This document shows positions 7,486 through 7,507 of a stretch of DNA of 7,507 nt, piece by piece; within the stretch, counting starts at the first letter, position 1; every line of letters begins with the position of its first letter. The stretch comes from JABMPO01 sp964539785 (GTDB lineage Bacteria > Fidelibacterota > Marinisomatia > Marinisomatales > TCS56), in NCBI GenBank assembly GCA_964539785.1, contig CAZIJQ010000084.1, positions 1-7,507 on the forward strand. Reading direction: 5' to 3'. The translations under genes were made by a program, and so were the position numbers. Below the pieces are notes generated by a model. It made no database searches, was not told where the DNA came from, and saw only the letters and a list, made by a program, of their open reading frames with translations.

Positions 7486-7492
7486 AAAACAA

Positions 7493-7507
7493 GAGAGTAT
7501 TGTCATG
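7493..7507 (+). other. Possible ribosome site and start codon of the next gene
   Basis: GAGAG at 7493-7497 lies seven bases before an ATG at 7505-7507, which are the last three bases of the window. The spacing suits a Shine-Dalgarno and start codon pair. No coding sequence follows inside the window, so this cannot be tested here. Confidence 0.25.

Overview
The window holds three protein-coding genes in a divergent layout: two on the minus strand (one cut off by the left edge) and one on the plus strand. No RNA gene, insertion sequence, CRISPR array or phage-like feature is visible. Base composition is moderately AT-rich. The genes use the standard code, with TAA stops where stops are visible. 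Shine-Dalgarno sequences are weak or absent. Both minus-strand products start with Sec signal peptides ending in an A-Q junction. These traits, together with a multidomain NlpC/P60 exported protein, suggest a Gram-negative bacterium of the broad Bacteroidota/Ignavibacteria/Calditrichota/Marinimicrobia (FCB) type. That placement is inference from style, not a marker-gene assignment.

Left part, 1-2408, minus strand: a single uninterrupted reading frame of at least 802 codons that runs out of the window. It encodes an exported multidomain protein: signal peptide, beta-rich propeller-like region, NlpC/P60 cysteine peptidase domain with a recognisable Cys-His pair, fibronectin type III-like module, and the start of a GATase1-like alpha/beta domain. 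Because its stop lies outside the window, it is easy to miss in ATG-to-stop ORF listings.

Middle, 2480-4375, minus strand: an exported calcineurin-like metallophosphoesterase with an N-terminal module like that of purple acid phosphatases. Several metal-ligand positions differ from the canonical purple acid phosphatase set. It lies 71 bases upstream of the NlpC/P60 gene, with no terminator seen between them, so the two probably form one transcript for exported, envelope-acting proteins.

The 209-base divergent intergenic region, 4376-4584, contains two clean inverted repeats. One is CTGGTC-N8-GACCAG on the side of the phosphatase gene. The other is the perfect 14-base palindrome TACATTTAAATGTA near the middle. 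Both are candidate operators.

Right part, 4585-7407, plus strand: a 940-residue flavin plus iron-sulfur fusion dehydrogenase of the Dld-II/YdiJ type, probably acting on D-lactate or another D-2-hydroxyacid and passing electrons to the respiratory chain. Its second ferredoxin-type motif has Asp in place of one Cys (CxxDxxCxxxCP). The last 100 bases hold an AT-rich hairpin with a T-run on the minus strand, a weak promoter-like pair, and an ATG with a purine-rich leader at the very edge that may start another gene. There is no visible functional link between the cytoplasmic dehydrogenase and the two exported proteins beyond the shared divergent promoter region.
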